DNA from: DASSFG01 sp035550375
Lineage (GTDB): Bacteria; Planctomycetota; Planctomycetia; Pirellulales; JAICIG01
DNA length: 64,000 nt
NCBI GenBank assembly: GCA_035550375.1
Contig: DASZPH010000124.1
Location: 1-64,000, forward strand
Direction of reading: 5' to 3'
The position numbers and the translations under genes were made by a program. Every line of letters begins with the position of its first letter. The stretch's first letter is position 1. The notes under the pieces are model-generated. The model did no database searches. It was not told where the DNA came from and saw only the letters and a program-made list of their open reading frames with translations. Positions 1 to 9,375 of this stretch are shown one piece after another.

Positions 1-136
1 GTCTGAGCCTTCGTGTCTGAGCCTTCGTGTCTGAGCCTTCGTGTCTGAGCCTTCGTGTCTGAGCCTTCGTGTCTGAGCCTTCGTGTCTGAGCCTTCGTGT
101 CTGAGCCTTCGTGTCTGAGCCTTCGTGTCTGAGCCT
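1..136. repeat. 14-bp tandem repeat (minisatellite)
   Basis: The unit gtctgagccttcgt is repeated head to tail without a single change: nine full copies and ten bases of a tenth, ending at 136. The array runs off the left window edge, so its full size is unknown. It lies upstream of the pseudouridine synthase gene and carries no evident coding frame. The perfect identity suggests recent expansion by slippage or unequal exchange. Confidence 0.97.
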
Positions 137-177
137 GAAAGTTTCTTGATGAATCCGGCCCATAACTTCGTACGCGG

Positions 178-855
178 ATGGCACGCATAGCGCTCGACGT
201 ACTGTACGAAGACAACCACTTGCTTGTCGTCAACAAGCCGGCCGGCATCCCCACTCAAGGGGCCGAGACAGAGGGTACCAGCCTGCTCGCTGTCGCCAAG
301 GCCTATCTCAAAGAGAAGTACCGCAAGCCGGGCAACGTCTATCTGGGTACGGTCAGCCGGTTGGACGCCGCGGTGTCGGGGGCCGTGGTGTTCGCTCGCA
401 CGTCCAAGGCGGCGGCGCGGCTGGCCGAGCAGTTCCGCAACCGGAAGGTGCGCAAGGTGTACTGGGCAATCGTGGCGGGGAACCCGGCCGCAACGGCCAC
501 CTGCGACGACTGGCTGGCGAAGGACGACGCGAGGCATTGTATGCGGGTGGTCGAAGCCCGATCGGCCGGTGCCGTGCCGGCCCGCCTGGCCTACCGGCGT
601 TTGAAGCGCGTCGGGCGAGGCTGGCTGCTGGAGGTGACGCTGGAAACGGGCAGAAAACACCAGATTCGCGCCCAGCTAGGAGCCCGCAGCTTGCCCATTT
701 TGGGCGATCGAAAGTATGGCAGCCGCGAGGCGTTTCCTCGCGGGATTGCCTTACACAGCCGGCTGCTAGAATTGACGCACCCGACGCGCGGCGAGCCGAT
801 GACGTTTTTGGCCGATCCCCCCGCCGCCTGGCACCGTACTGGGTACGGGGCCTGA
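178..855 (+). CDS. RluA-family RNA pseudouridine synthase
   Basis: The 225-residue product matches the catalytic domain of the RluA/RluD family, which isomerises uridine to pseudouridine in rRNA or tRNA. The N-terminus has the usual strand pattern ending in VVNKPAG (residues 17-23). The catalytic loop reads SRLDAAVSG (60-68), with the nucleophilic aspartate at D63; most relatives have His before RLD, so Ser here is unusual. The ETGRKHQIRAQL block (about 157-168) is the family's second signature. There is no S4 domain, so this is the short form. Substrate position cannot be read from sequence. The ATG at 178 fits the family start. Confidence 0.9.
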   Translation: MARIALDVLYEDNHLLVVNKPAGIPTQGAETEGTSLLAVAKAYLKEKYRKPGNVYLGTVSRLDAAVSGAVVFARTSKAAARLAEQFRNRKVRKVYWAIVAGNPAATATCDDWLAKDDARHCMRVVEARSAGAVPARLAYRRLKRVGRGWLLEVTLETGRKHQIRAQLGARSLPILGDRKYGSREAFPRGIALHSRLLELTHPTRGEPMTFLADPPAAWHRTGYGA

Positions 856-932
856 ACGAAGCGACTACTTGGCGCCGGCACCCCCAGGTGTTAGGGTTGA
901 GCGGTGGTCAGGGATGAGATTTCAGTAGGCGC

Positions 933-2324
933 TTGTTTTGCCTTATTCCCACGACCTTGTTGAAGTCTGCTTTCCAACAATCGGCGCTGACCAGCGGCCT
1001 CCTGACTCGCGAAGACCTCGATGAGGCGATCTCGCTGATTCGGGCGGAACGCCGTCTCAGCGGCCCGGTTCCCGACGAGCGCCTGGCCAAGAAACTGATC
1101 GAGCTGGGCAAGCTCAATCGTTGGCAGGCAGAGCAGTTGAATCGAGGCCGGACCAAGTTCACGCTGGGGGCCTACCTCCTTACCGATTCGATCGGCCGCG
1201 GGGGCATGGGCGAGGTGTATCGGGCCGAACACTCGATGATGGGCCGCGTGGTGGCGGTGAAGATCCTGCCGCCCCACAAAACCACGCCGGAATCAATCGC
1301 CAGCTTTCTGCGCGAGATCCGAACCCAGGCGCAGCTCGACCACGAGAACCTGGTGCGCGCCTACGACGCGGGACACGATTCAAATGTTCATTTTCTTGTC
1401 ACGGAGTACGTGCCGGGGAGCAATCTGCGGAACCTGATCCGGCGCGGTGGCCGGTTGAGCATGCAGTCGGCCGCCTCGATCATTTCTCAGGCCGGGCGGG
1501 GCTTGGCCTATGCCCACAGCCGCGGATTGATCCATCGCGACGTCAAGCCGGGCAATCTGCTCGTCACGCCCGACGGGCACACGAAGGTCTCCGACCTGGG
1601 GCTCTCGGGTTATTTTAACGATCCAGAGCAGACCGACATTCACGGTGGCAAGGTCGTGGGCACGGCCGACTACCTCGCGCCAGAGCAAATCACGGCTCCC
1701 GAGCGTCCCACGCCGATCAGCGACATTTATTCTTTAGGTTGCACGCTCTATTACGCGGTCACGGGCAAAGTGCCGTTCCCCGGCGGCACGGCCCGCGAAA
1801 AGGCGCTGTCACACCGCAACCAGTTCCCGCTCGACCCGCGCCGCCTCAACTCCGAGTTGAGCGACGAGTTCGTGGAAGTCATCGCCGACATGATGGCCAA
1901 GAACCCCGAGGATCGCATTCCCACGGCCAACGCCGTGATGGAGCGCCTTGCTCCCTGGGTTGAAGGGGTGGCCCTATCGCACCCGACCGCAGCCGTCGCG
2001 ACCCCCGGCCAATTAACCTACACGGCCCCACGTCCCACGGTGCCGGAACCTGGACCGACGGGCCTCAGCGACACCACGCCTATTTTCGTCCCGCCCGCGG
2101 TCGAAGATCCCAGCCAGGTCGAAAGCCCGAGCCAGTTGTCCTTGGGCACCCAACCCGTCGGCCTCGCAAGCCAGGAAACGCTGCCGATGTTCACGCTCGA
2201 ACCGTGGAACACCAATCTGTCGCCATCGGTCAAGGTGCTGATTACGATCGGCATGATTACGGCGCTGGGGACGATTTTGGCCGTCGTCATCGGCCTCATT
2301 TTTTCGGCCGCAAGCGGTGGGTGA
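933..2324 (+). CDS. membrane-anchored serine/threonine protein kinase
   Basis: This is a Hanks-type kinase of 463 residues. The glycine loop GRGGMGEVYRAEH (88-100), the ATP-binding Lys in VAVK (K110), HRDVKPGN (201-208), the metal-binding Asp as DLG (221-223, common in bacterial kinases) and an APEQ motif are all present, so it should be active. An 80-residue helical N-terminal region precedes the kinase, as in many planctomycete kinases. A Pro-rich linker leads to one C-terminal transmembrane segment (about 433-458) and almost no external domain, so signal sensing probably depends on a partner or the N-terminus. The start is a TTG; the TTG codons at 957 and 960 are alternatives. Confidence 0.92.
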   Translation: MFCLIPTTLLKSAFQQSALTSGLLTREDLDEAISLIRAERRLSGPVPDERLAKKLIELGKLNRWQAEQLNRGRTKFTLGAYLLTDSIGRGGMGEVYRAEHSMMGRVVAVKILPPHKTTPESIASFLREIRTQAQLDHENLVRAYDAGHDSNVHFLVTEYVPGSNLRNLIRRGGRLSMQSAASIISQAGRGLAYAHSRGLIHRDVKPGNLLVTPDGHTKVSDLGLSGYFNDPEQTDIHGGKVVGTADYLAPEQITAPERPTPISDIYSLGCTLYYAVTGKVPFPGGTAREKALSHRNQFPLDPRRLNSELSDEFVEVIADMMAKNPEDRIPTANAVMERLAPWVEGVALSHPTAAVATPGQLTYTAPRPTVPEPGPTGLSDTTPIFVPPAVEDPSQVESPSQLSLGTQPVGLASQETLPMFTLEPWNTNLSPSVKVLITIGMITALGTILAVVIGLIFSAASGG

Positions 2325-2760
2325 ACTGCCGCTCGGACTTAATTTCTGCTTTCGGGTTGGCGTGGGCAACCGACACGGTTCTAAGAGACGACTCGGCGAT
2401 GCGGCGCACGCGCGGAGTATCCAACGTCGTGATGGTCATGATGCCGATGCCCCCGACTTGAACCAGGGCGAGCACGACGGCCTGGCCGAATGCCGACAGT
2501 TCGCCGCCCGTCGAGCGGACCGCCAAACCGGTGACATAGCAGGCGCTGGTGGCGGTAAACACCGCGTCGATCGCGCTCATCGATCGGGCGCTCGGCACCA
2601 CGGCCTGCGGCAGACTTAGCAGGGTTGATCCCAGGGCGATGAGACCGGCGTACCAGAAAACGGCAACACGGGGCCGGATACTGCAGAAGCGAGCCGGTGA
2701 ACTGCACCATCCCAGGTGGACTTCCAGGTTGTACGAAAACCAGACGATGACACCCCTCCC
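2296..2760 (-). pseudogene. N-terminal fragment of a TrkH/KtrB potassium transporter
   Basis: Reading the minus strand from about 2760 gives an open frame with a hydrophobic helix ending in LLSLPQ, then DAVFTATSACYVTGLAV, then GQAVVLALVQVGGIGIMT. This is the first membrane-pore-membrane unit of the TrkH/TrkG/KtrB superfamily, including the filter-region TGL signature. After GGIGIMT the similarity stops and a charged unrelated tail runs to a stop at 2296. Only about 150 of the usual 430-600 residues remain, no ATG/GTG/TTG starts the frame ahead of the conserved part, and the tail overlaps the 3' end of the kinase gene. It is best read as a decayed remnant left between the kinase and wrbA. Confidence 0.75.
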
Positions 2761-2764
2761 AGCT

Positions 2765-3376
2765 TCAGCCGACGAGTTTTTTCGTGATCTCGGCCACGTG
2801 CCTGCCCTGAAAACGGGCGATCGCCAGCTCGTTCTCGGAGGGCTGGCGAGAGCCGTCGCCGTCGGCCAGCGTGGTGGCTCCGTAAGGCGTGCCGCCGGTG
2901 ATCTCCTTCATGTTCACCAAGCGCTTCTCGCTGTACGGCACGCCGACGATGATCATGCCCAAATGTAACAGCGAGGTGTGGAAGCTGGTGATCGTCGTTT
3001 CCTGGCCGCCATGCTGCGTGCCGGTGCTCGCGAAGACGCTGCCCACCTTTCCCACCAAGGCGTCGCGCACCCACAGTCCTCCGGTCTGGTCGAGAAAGTT
3101 TCGCATTTGCGAGCACATGTTGCCGAAACGCGTGGGAGTGCCAAACACAATCGCGTCCGCATCGGCGAGTTGCTGCGGCTGGGCGATCGGCACGTGGGCG
3201 AACGCCTCCCGGGCTTTTTTGGCGCCTGATTTCTCCAGCGCCGCTTCCGGCATCAGTTCCGGTACCTGCCAAAGGGAGACCTCGCCTCCTGGTATCTCCC
3301 GCGCCCCGGCCGCCACTGCTTCCGCCATGCGAAAGATGTGGCCGTACATACTGTAGAAGACAATTTGAATTCTCAT
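2765..3376 (-). CDS. wrbA: WrbA-like NAD(P)H:quinone oxidoreductase
   Basis: The 203-residue protein has the flavodoxin-like fold of WrbA, a tetrameric FMN enzyme that reduces quinones by two electrons and limits redox cycling. The phosphate-binding loop YSMYGHIFRMAEA (8-20), the GTPTRFGNM flavin loop and the GTQHGGQET segment are all in place, and the length matches the usual 198-205 residues. The start ATG at 3376 is followed at once by the first beta strand (IQIVFYS). The gene stands alone; the TrkH remnant directly follows its stop. Confidence 0.92.
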   Translation of the reverse strand: MRIQIVFYSMYGHIFRMAEAVAAGAREIPGGEVSLWQVPELMPEAALEKSGAKKAREAFAHVPIAQPQQLADADAIVFGTPTRFGNMCSQMRNFLDQTGGLWVRDALVGKVGSVFASTGTQHGGQETTITSFHTSLLHLGMIIVGVPYSEKRLVNMKEITGGTPYGATTLADGDGSRQPSENELAIARFQGRHVAEITKKLVG

Positions 3377-3550
3377 GGTAATCTTCCTGTTGGAGTCGGT
3401 CGTGGCGAGTCCAGCCGGTTGAACCGCGCCGTCATTTTAGTCCCGCGGCGCGATTTGAGGAGATGGTTCCGCATGTAGCGGGCCGCCAGACCAGCGCGTA
3501 TACTGCACCGGCCAAGCGCTGACCAGCCCCATCGATGGGAGAAAGACACC

Positions 3551-4480
3551 ATGATTGCACGCTCGCTCTGTCTCGGCGGACTGTTGCTCACCCTTGCCGC
3601 CATCAGCGACGCCGCGGAGAACTCGATTTCCGGCATCGGCCCCAAAGGGGATGTCACCAAGGTGCAGGGCGGCTTCCAGTTCACCGAGGGACCTGCGGCC
3701 GACAGGCAGGGAAACATCTATTTCAGCGATATCCCGGCCAACCGCGTCTACCGGCTGAACCCGGACGGCAAGGTGTCGATCTTTCGTGAGCCGTCGAACC
3801 ATACCAACGGAACAATGTTCAATTCGCGAGGCGAGCTGGTGTCGTGCGAAATGGACGGCCAGGTTGTGGTTGTTTCCGTGGACGGCCGCCAGGTGAAGCC
3901 GCTGGCCTCGATGTACAAAGGGAATCGATTTAATGCCCCCAACGATCTCGTGGTCGACAAGGCCGACGGCGTCTATTTCACCGACCCGCACTTCCGCGCG
4001 CCCGAGCCTCTGCCCCAGGGAGTCGCGGCTGTTTACTACGTGGGCCAAGACGGAGTCGTAAGCCGGCTGGTCGACGACTTGAAGGCGCCCAACGGCGTTA
4101 TCCTGTCGACCGACGAGAAGACGCTCTACGTGGTGCCCAGCATGCAAGAGGAGGTGATGGCCTATCCCGTCGAGTCGCCCGGCAAGCTTGGCATGGGAAA
4201 AGTCCTCTGCCGGATGAAGCAGCCGAAGGGCGAGCAAGGCCGAGGTGGAGACGGGCTTACGATCGACACCCAGGGAAACCTGTACATTGCCACGGGGTTG
4301 GGCCTACAGGTGTTTGATCGTGAGGGCAAGCACCTCGGCACCATCGAGGTGCCTGAGCCGCCGGCCAACGTCACGTTCGGGGGCCCGGAGTTCAAAACGC
4401 TCTACATTACGGCGCGCACCTCGTTCTATCGCGCCGATATGGAAGCGTCTGGGCACCGGTTTGCCCAAGGCGGTAAATAA
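3551..4480 (+). CDS. secreted SMP-30/gluconolactonase-like beta-propeller
   Basis: The 309-residue protein begins with a signal peptide (about 1-22) and then forms the six-bladed propeller of the SMP-30/gluconolactonase/LRE family, Ca- or Zn-dependent lactonases. The metal-ligand segments are visible: FTEGPA (E46), NAPND (N131) and GGDGLTID (D234). Secretion and planctomycete context suggest work on sugar lactones in the periplasm, but the substrate is not readable. It converges with the DegT gene, with only 37 bases between the two stops. Confidence 0.87.
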   Translation: MIARSLCLGGLLLTLAAISDAAENSISGIGPKGDVTKVQGGFQFTEGPAADRQGNIYFSDIPANRVYRLNPDGKVSIFREPSNHTNGTMFNSRGELVSCEMDGQVVVVSVDGRQVKPLASMYKGNRFNAPNDLVVDKADGVYFTDPHFRAPEPLPQGVAAVYYVGQDGVVSRLVDDLKAPNGVILSTDEKTLYVVPSMQEEVMAYPVESPGKLGMGKVLCRMKQPKGEQGRGGDGLTIDTQGNLYIATGLGLQVFDREGKHLGTIEVPEPPANVTFGGPEFKTLYITARTSFYRADMEASGHRFAQGGK

Positions 4481-4517
4481 CGACGCGAGTCCAACCCGTC
4501 GCAGAAGCGCCGGGGGT

Positions 4518-5765
4518 TCACGCTTGCCGTTCCCCTGGCACGCGCGGCGGGGCGCCGCGCTTCAGATACTTGGGCCCCTGGAGGCCATGCCGCGTACCGA
4601 AGAACGAGGCAATTTCTCGAACAACCAGCTCCTGCTCCGCGGGCGATAACTCTGGGAAGATCGGCAGCGCGAGAGTTTCCGCGGCCGCCCGCTCGGTCTC
4701 GGGCAGGTCGCCCGTGCGATAGCCGAGGTAGGCGAAGCAGGGCTGCAAATGGAGAGGAATCGGATAATAGATCTCCGTACCGATTTTGCGATCGGTCAGA
4801 TGCTGCCTGAGGGAATCGCGACGACCCTCGGGCACCCGGATGACGTACTGGTTCCAGACATGTCGCCGGTTCGGCGCTTTGGCCGGGAGCGTTAGCACGC
4901 GGTCGAGCCCGCACTCGGCAAACAGTTCGTCGTAGCGGGCTGCGCGGTTCTGCCGTTCGACCGTCCAGCGATCCAGGTGCGGCAGTTTCACGTTCAGCAC
5001 CGCCGCCTGCAAACTGTCGAGCCGGCTGTTGATGCCCAGCAGACGGTGATGATATCGCGGCTGCATGCCGTGTACGCGCAGCAAACACAACCTGTCAGCC
5101 AGATGATCGCGATTGGTGGTGAGCAAACCGCCGTCGCCGAACGCACCGAGATTCTTGGTCGGGTAGAAACTGAAGCAGCCGATATCGCCGATCGTTCCTG
5201 CCCGCTGGCCGGCGTACTCGGCGCCGATGGCCTGAGCGGCGTCTTCCACGACTGCAAGATCGTGCTTCAAAGCGAGGTCGATGAGCGGGGCCATCTCAGC
5301 ACACTGCCCGTAGAGGTGCACTGGGAGGATCGCCTTGGTCTTGGCCGAGAGATGACGGTGCACTGAGGCTACGTCGAGATTGAACGTGCCGGGTTCGATG
5401 TCGACGAACACCGGGCGAGCGCCGAGCCTCGCCACGGCGGAGGCGGTGGCAAAGAACGTGTAGCTTGGCAGCACCACTTCGTCGCCGGGGCCAATTTCCA
5501 GAGCCATCAGCGCCAACAGCAACGCATCGCTCCCCGACCCACAGGCGATGGCATGTTTGGCACGGCAATACTTGGAAAGAGCCTGTTCCAGCTCCGTGTT
5601 CTCGGCGCCGAGGACGAATCGCCCCGATTCGCAGACGCGACGAATTGCGGCCTGGAGGGCTTGCTCCAACTCGGCATACTGCCGCTGCATGTCGATTAGG
5701 GGCACCGATGCAAGCAGGGGTGGATTGGGGGAACTGGCGGAGGGGGCTGGTTGGCTCGGTTTCAT
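4518..5765 (-). CDS. DegT/DnrJ/EryC1/StrS sugar aminotransferase
   Basis: The 415-residue protein is a PLP-dependent fold-type I enzyme that transfers an amino group to a keto-sugar nucleotide. The Schiff-base lysine sits in FYPTKNLGAFGDGG (K204), and GSGSDAL (76-82) and EDAAQAIGA (174-182) supply cofactor contacts. A Pro/Ser-rich extension of about 20 residues precedes the domain, and a Pro/Arg-rich tail follows it. Products of this family feed lipopolysaccharide, exopolysaccharide or glycoprotein sugars. No sugar-nucleotide genes adjoin it, so the exact substrate stays open. Confidence 0.92.
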   Translation of the reverse strand: MKPSQPAPSASSPNPPLLASVPLIDMQRQYAELEQALQAAIRRVCESGRFVLGAENTELEQALSKYCRAKHAIACGSGSDALLLALMALEIGPGDEVVLPSYTFFATASAVARLGARPVFVDIEPGTFNLDVASVHRHLSAKTKAILPVHLYGQCAEMAPLIDLALKHDLAVVEDAAQAIGAEYAGQRAGTIGDIGCFSFYPTKNLGAFGDGGLLTTNRDHLADRLCLLRVHGMQPRYHHRLLGINSRLDSLQAAVLNVKLPHLDRWTVERQNRAARYDELFAECGLDRVLTLPAKAPNRRHVWNQYVIRVPEGRRDSLRQHLTDRKIGTEIYYPIPLHLQPCFAYLGYRTGDLPETERAAAETLALPIFPELSPAEQELVVREIASFFGTRHGLQGPKYLKRGAPPRVPGERQA

Positions 5766-5926
5766 CCGTGACTCGCCTGGCTCAGAATGGAGGGCCGGAC
5801 GTTAAACGCTGCGAGTCGGCGAGTCAAGGTCGGCGCAACAGGTCTTGGCCAAGGATGACGGCCTCTGTATAGTCGGCCGTCCACATCTACCTTTCCTCCA
5901 GGGCAGAATCGCCCCTTCCACGCGCG

Positions 5927-6661
5927 ATGAGCTTGTCTCGTTCCGAATCTGGCGTTCGACGCGAACCGCGCGGAGGCTTCGCCTGCTATGTGGGCGGTCT
6001 TTGCCTGTTGGTGGCTTGCACCTCTGCCTGCGCGTCCAACGGACAGAAATCGAGCGAAAAGAAGTGGTACGATCCCTTCGGTTTGTTCGCCAAGGAGGAG
6101 GGCCCCAAGGTCATTACGACCAATCAACGGATCAAGATCCTCCGCGAATTGGCCAAGAACGCCGCCAGCTTGCCGCCCGAGGAGCAGCAGCGGGCAACCG
6201 AAGAACTCTGCGAGGCGCTGCCCAAGGAGGAGGATATCCTGGTCAGGTCCCAAATGTTGCGCACCCTCGCCGTCTTCCCCGGACCGCGCGCCGAGACAAT
6301 GCTCAAAGCCGGTCTGCGCGACGCCGATCAAGACGTGCGCATTGCCTGCTGCGACGCCTGGGCGATGCGCGGCGGGGCCGAGGCGAACCGGATTCTTTGT
6401 GAAACCCTCACCAGCGATACCGACTCCGACGTGCGGCTGGCCGCGGCGCGTGCGTTGGGCAGGTTGAAGGGCAGCGACGCCGTCCCCGCGCTGGGTTTGG
6501 CATTGGACGACTCCAACCCCGCGATTCAGTTTCGTGCCGCCCAATCGCTGCAGGAGATCACCGGCAAAAAATTCGAAACCGTGAAAGAGTGGCGCGACTA
6601 TATCCACGACAAGAAAGAGGAGCCGCTCACGGCTTGGGGGCGGTTGAAGCAGTTGTTCTGA
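5927..6661 (+). CDS. HEAT-repeat lipoprotein
   Basis: The 244-residue protein has an Arg-containing n-region, a hydrophobic stretch and a probable lipobox LVAC (C31; C35 is an alternative), so it is likely an envelope lipoprotein. After a linker containing KKWYDPFGLF, three to four HEAT/PBS-lyase-type helical repeats follow (about 85-200), each with the DxDVRxAAxxALG pattern. Such repeats are protein-binding scaffolds. The partner is unknown, and neither neighbour is clearly linked. Confidence 0.8.
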   Translation: MSLSRSESGVRREPRGGFACYVGGLCLLVACTSACASNGQKSSEKKWYDPFGLFAKEEGPKVITTNQRIKILRELAKNAASLPPEEQQRATEELCEALPKEEDILVRSQMLRTLAVFPGPRAETMLKAGLRDADQDVRIACCDAWAMRGGAEANRILCETLTSDTDSDVRLAAARALGRLKGSDAVPALGLALDDSNPAIQFRAAQSLQEITGKKFETVKEWRDYIHDKKEEPLTAWGRLKQLF

Positions 6662-6821
6662 ATATGCCTGCGGCGAAGGGCGCGCAAAAAGTGTGCAGTC
6701 GCGATCGCCGCGAGGCAGCGCTGCGCAGCCCCGCATGTGACCTCGCCTGCCGGAGCCATGCCGAGTTTCCTGGCCTATATTTCCGTGAGATTTTTTCGCG
6801 CGGAAAGGTCAGGGTCAGCTC

Positions 6822-7772
6822 GTGGACGTGCTTTCGCAGATCTTCGTCTGGGTATTGGCAAGCGTGGCCAGCGGAGTGGCGGCCGGCTATTACATCGGCC
6901 GCATGACGACGCATTCAGACCAGGAGCGGCGGGCCCACCGCGAACGTGAGAACGCGCTGCGGGCCCTGATCGAGGTGCTCCACAGTGTCCAACAGTTAAG
7001 CACCGACGTCGACCAGCGAAACACGGAAATCAGCGAGGTCTGCCGACACGTCGACGATATTCACGTCACCGGCGATCTGGAAGTGGTCCGCCAAGAGATT
7101 CTCGGGCAGATCAAGTCGATCCTCGACTCAAACCAGCGGCTTGAGGAAGACCTCACGTTTGCCCGCTGTCGCATGGAGGAGCAGGCCGAAGAACTCGATC
7201 GCACGCGACGCGAAGCCAACACCGACGCCCTTTCTGGGATGGCCAACCGTAAGGCGTTCGACGACAAGTTGAAGCTGCTCTTCGGATACCATCGCCGCGA
7301 CGCAATTCCGTTCGCCTTGATGCTGGCCGATCTCGACCGCTTCAAGTGGATCAACGACACCTACGGGCATCAGGCGGGCGACCGCGTCATCGCCCAACTG
7401 GGACGACTGCTCGCGCAACTGGTGCGTGAGGGAGACTTTGTGGCCCGCTTCGGCGGCGACGAATTTGCCGTCCTGCTGCCCCACTGCGATACGGAAACGG
7501 CCGTCAAAGTGGCCAACCGCGTTCGCAGCGAAACAACGCGGGCTAACTTCGGGGTCGCCAGCAGCGAGCACACGGCGATCACCGTCAGCATCGGCGTGGC
7601 GCTTGCGCGGCAAGGTGACTCGAGCGAGACGCTCTTTAAGCGGGCTGATGAGGCGCTCTATGCCTCGAAAAAAGGTGGGCGAAACCAGGTAAACTGCGTC
7701 GACGGTGGACTGACTCTCCCGGCCCGCCGGTTGGAAAGCACCCTCCCGATCGGCGTGCCTGAACCGGTTTAG
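6822..7772 (+). CDS. membrane-anchored GGDEF diguanylate cyclase
   Basis: The 316-residue protein has one N-terminal transmembrane segment (about 5-25), a helical and probably coiled-coil linker (35-130) and a GGDEF domain (about 135-295). The active-site GGDEF is intact (211-215), as are the upstream DLDRFKWIND block and the GHQAGD segment. The inhibitory site RxxD is present as REGD (202-205), exactly five residues before GGDEF. It should therefore make c-di-GMP from two GTP and be product-inhibited. The start is GTG. There is no recognisable sensor domain, so control may act through the coiled coil. Confidence 0.93.
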   Translation: MDVLSQIFVWVLASVASGVAAGYYIGRMTTHSDQERRAHRERENALRALIEVLHSVQQLSTDVDQRNTEISEVCRHVDDIHVTGDLEVVRQEILGQIKSILDSNQRLEEDLTFARCRMEEQAEELDRTRREANTDALSGMANRKAFDDKLKLLFGYHRRDAIPFALMLADLDRFKWINDTYGHQAGDRVIAQLGRLLAQLVREGDFVARFGGDEFAVLLPHCDTETAVKVANRVRSETTRANFGVASSEHTAITVSIGVALARQGDSSETLFKRADEALYASKKGGRNQVNCVDGGLTLPARRLESTLPIGVPEPV

Positions 7773-7968
7773 TCGAACTCGCACGCCCAGCTTGCCGGGC
7801 CCGCTCCGTTTCCGCTCGATTGCACCCTGATCGCCTGCCTAGCGAGCGGGTGCGGTCAACGTGGTTTTGGGGGGCGGTCGTCTGGGTCGTCAACTCGCCA
7901 GTCTAGGTGGTCGATATTGCTATCTGCCCGCTAGCCGAAAATCAGGTCCTGAGTGAGTTGAGAAGACG

Positions 7969-9195
7969 ATGTCGTTCGCCGTGACCCCTTGGAAGATCAG
8001 GCTGCTGCTGGTGTGCTTCGCCTCCTTGAGCTTGATTTTTTCGTCCGTTGTGGAGGGGCAGGAATCGGCTGAAGTCCCTCCGGAATCCGCGGTGGACGTG
8101 GCCGCCGATCGTGATCCGCTCGCAATGACGCTGCTGGTGGCCCATACCAAAAGTGACACGCGGAACAGCTCGACCTCACGGCAAGCCGCCGAACTCGACC
8201 GGCTGGTCAACAAAGTCCAGCGAGTGTTGAACCATTACTACTCGCACCGGCAGCTCAACACCAAGGACCAGAATTGCTGGGAGGTAATGCACTGGATCAT
8301 CGCCTACGGGGTCAAATCGCGCATTCTGCGAGGTTCGCCCGATGGTCCTCCCGTGAACTCCATCGGCTGGCTGTGCTGGGGCGGCCGCTGCGCCGGACAA
8401 CCGCTTGTGCTCATCGATCAGGGACACATCGCCGCGGCCAAGGGACCGCGCGTGCAAGGCCATCACGGCCAGTTCCTCGCCATTTTGGCGCAGGCGAAGG
8501 TGATGAAGGATTATCCGATGCGCGTCGGCAACCAGAGCTTCACGGTCTCCGATCTGATCGAAACCGAGAAGCTGGGCTGCCAGACCGGAATGGAGCTGAC
8601 GTTCAAGCTCATCGCCCTGTCACACTACGTCGACCTGAACGAAACCTGGCTCAACTCGGCGGGCGATGAATGGTCGGTCGAGCGGCTCGTGCAGGAAGAG
8701 ATCCAGGCTCCCATCAATGGAGCGGCCTGTGGCGGCACGCACCGCTTGATGGGGCTCAGCTACGCGGTGCAAGAGCGGCTGAAGCGGGGCGAGCCCCTCG
8801 ATGGGCAGTTCGAGCGGGCCGACATCTATATTCGTGACTTTCACCGTTACACATTCGGGCTGCAGAACGCCGACGGCTCGTTCAGCACCGATTGGTTCAA
8901 GGGACGGCAAGCCAAGCCCGACTTGGAGCGCCGTCTGCAAACGACGGGTCACATTCTGGAATGGCTCGTCTATTCCGTTCCGCCCGAAACGCTCACCGAT
9001 CCGCGTATGCTGCGAGCCGTGGACTTTCTTTCGACGATGCTCTCGAACGATTCCGAGAAGGAATGGCCGATCGGCACACTGGGCCACGGTTTACACTCCC
9101 TGGCGATGTTCAACGAGCGGGTGCTGAAGGATCACCCTTCGGCCAGCGGTTCGATGGCCCGCCGCCGCGCCCGTTCGCCCTCGGGCCAGCGGTGA
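7969..9195 (+). CDS. secreted protein of unknown function, possibly alpha/alpha-toroid
   Basis: The 408-residue protein has a signal peptide (about 1-30, cleavage near VEGQES). The body is alpha-helical with a CWEVMHWIIAYG segment, GHHGQFLAILAQ, GGTHRLMGL and LQNADGSFSTDWF. The last motif resembles the LQ-DGSW repeats of terpene-cyclase-like toroids, so an alpha/alpha-barrel is a reasonable fold guess. The function is not recognisable, and neither neighbour (GGDEF, cobM) points to one. The C-terminus is rich in Arg and Ser. Confidence 0.75.
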   Translation: MSFAVTPWKIRLLLVCFASLSLIFSSVVEGQESAEVPPESAVDVAADRDPLAMTLLVAHTKSDTRNSSTSRQAAELDRLVNKVQRVLNHYYSHRQLNTKDQNCWEVMHWIIAYGVKSRILRGSPDGPPVNSIGWLCWGGRCAGQPLVLIDQGHIAAAKGPRVQGHHGQFLAILAQAKVMKDYPMRVGNQSFTVSDLIETEKLGCQTGMELTFKLIALSHYVDLNETWLNSAGDEWSVERLVQEEIQAPINGAACGGTHRLMGLSYAVQERLKRGEPLDGQFERADIYIRDFHRYTFGLQNADGSFSTDWFKGRQAKPDLERRLQTTGHILEWLVYSVPPETLTDPRMLRAVDFLSTMLSNDSEKEWPIGTLGHGLHSLAMFNERVLKDHPSASGSMARRRARSPSGQR

Positions 9196-9375
9196 AGCGA
9201 CCCGGCGGCCGGTGTCCCAAGCAGCCATCCGAGAACCGGCATTGTGGTGCGGACGTCTCGCGTGCCCGCCAGCCCGCCGGTTGCCGGCCGCCCGTCTCGA
9301 ACGCTTGATCGCGCTTCCCGGCCCGCTTAAACTCGCCTGCCGGTAGGCATGCACGGAAACACCGCGGGAATTGCA

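Noticed and set aside
1..136. 14-bp array considered as CRISPR or iteron origin
   Set aside because: There are no spacers, and no replication or cas gene is near; it is a simple minisatellite.
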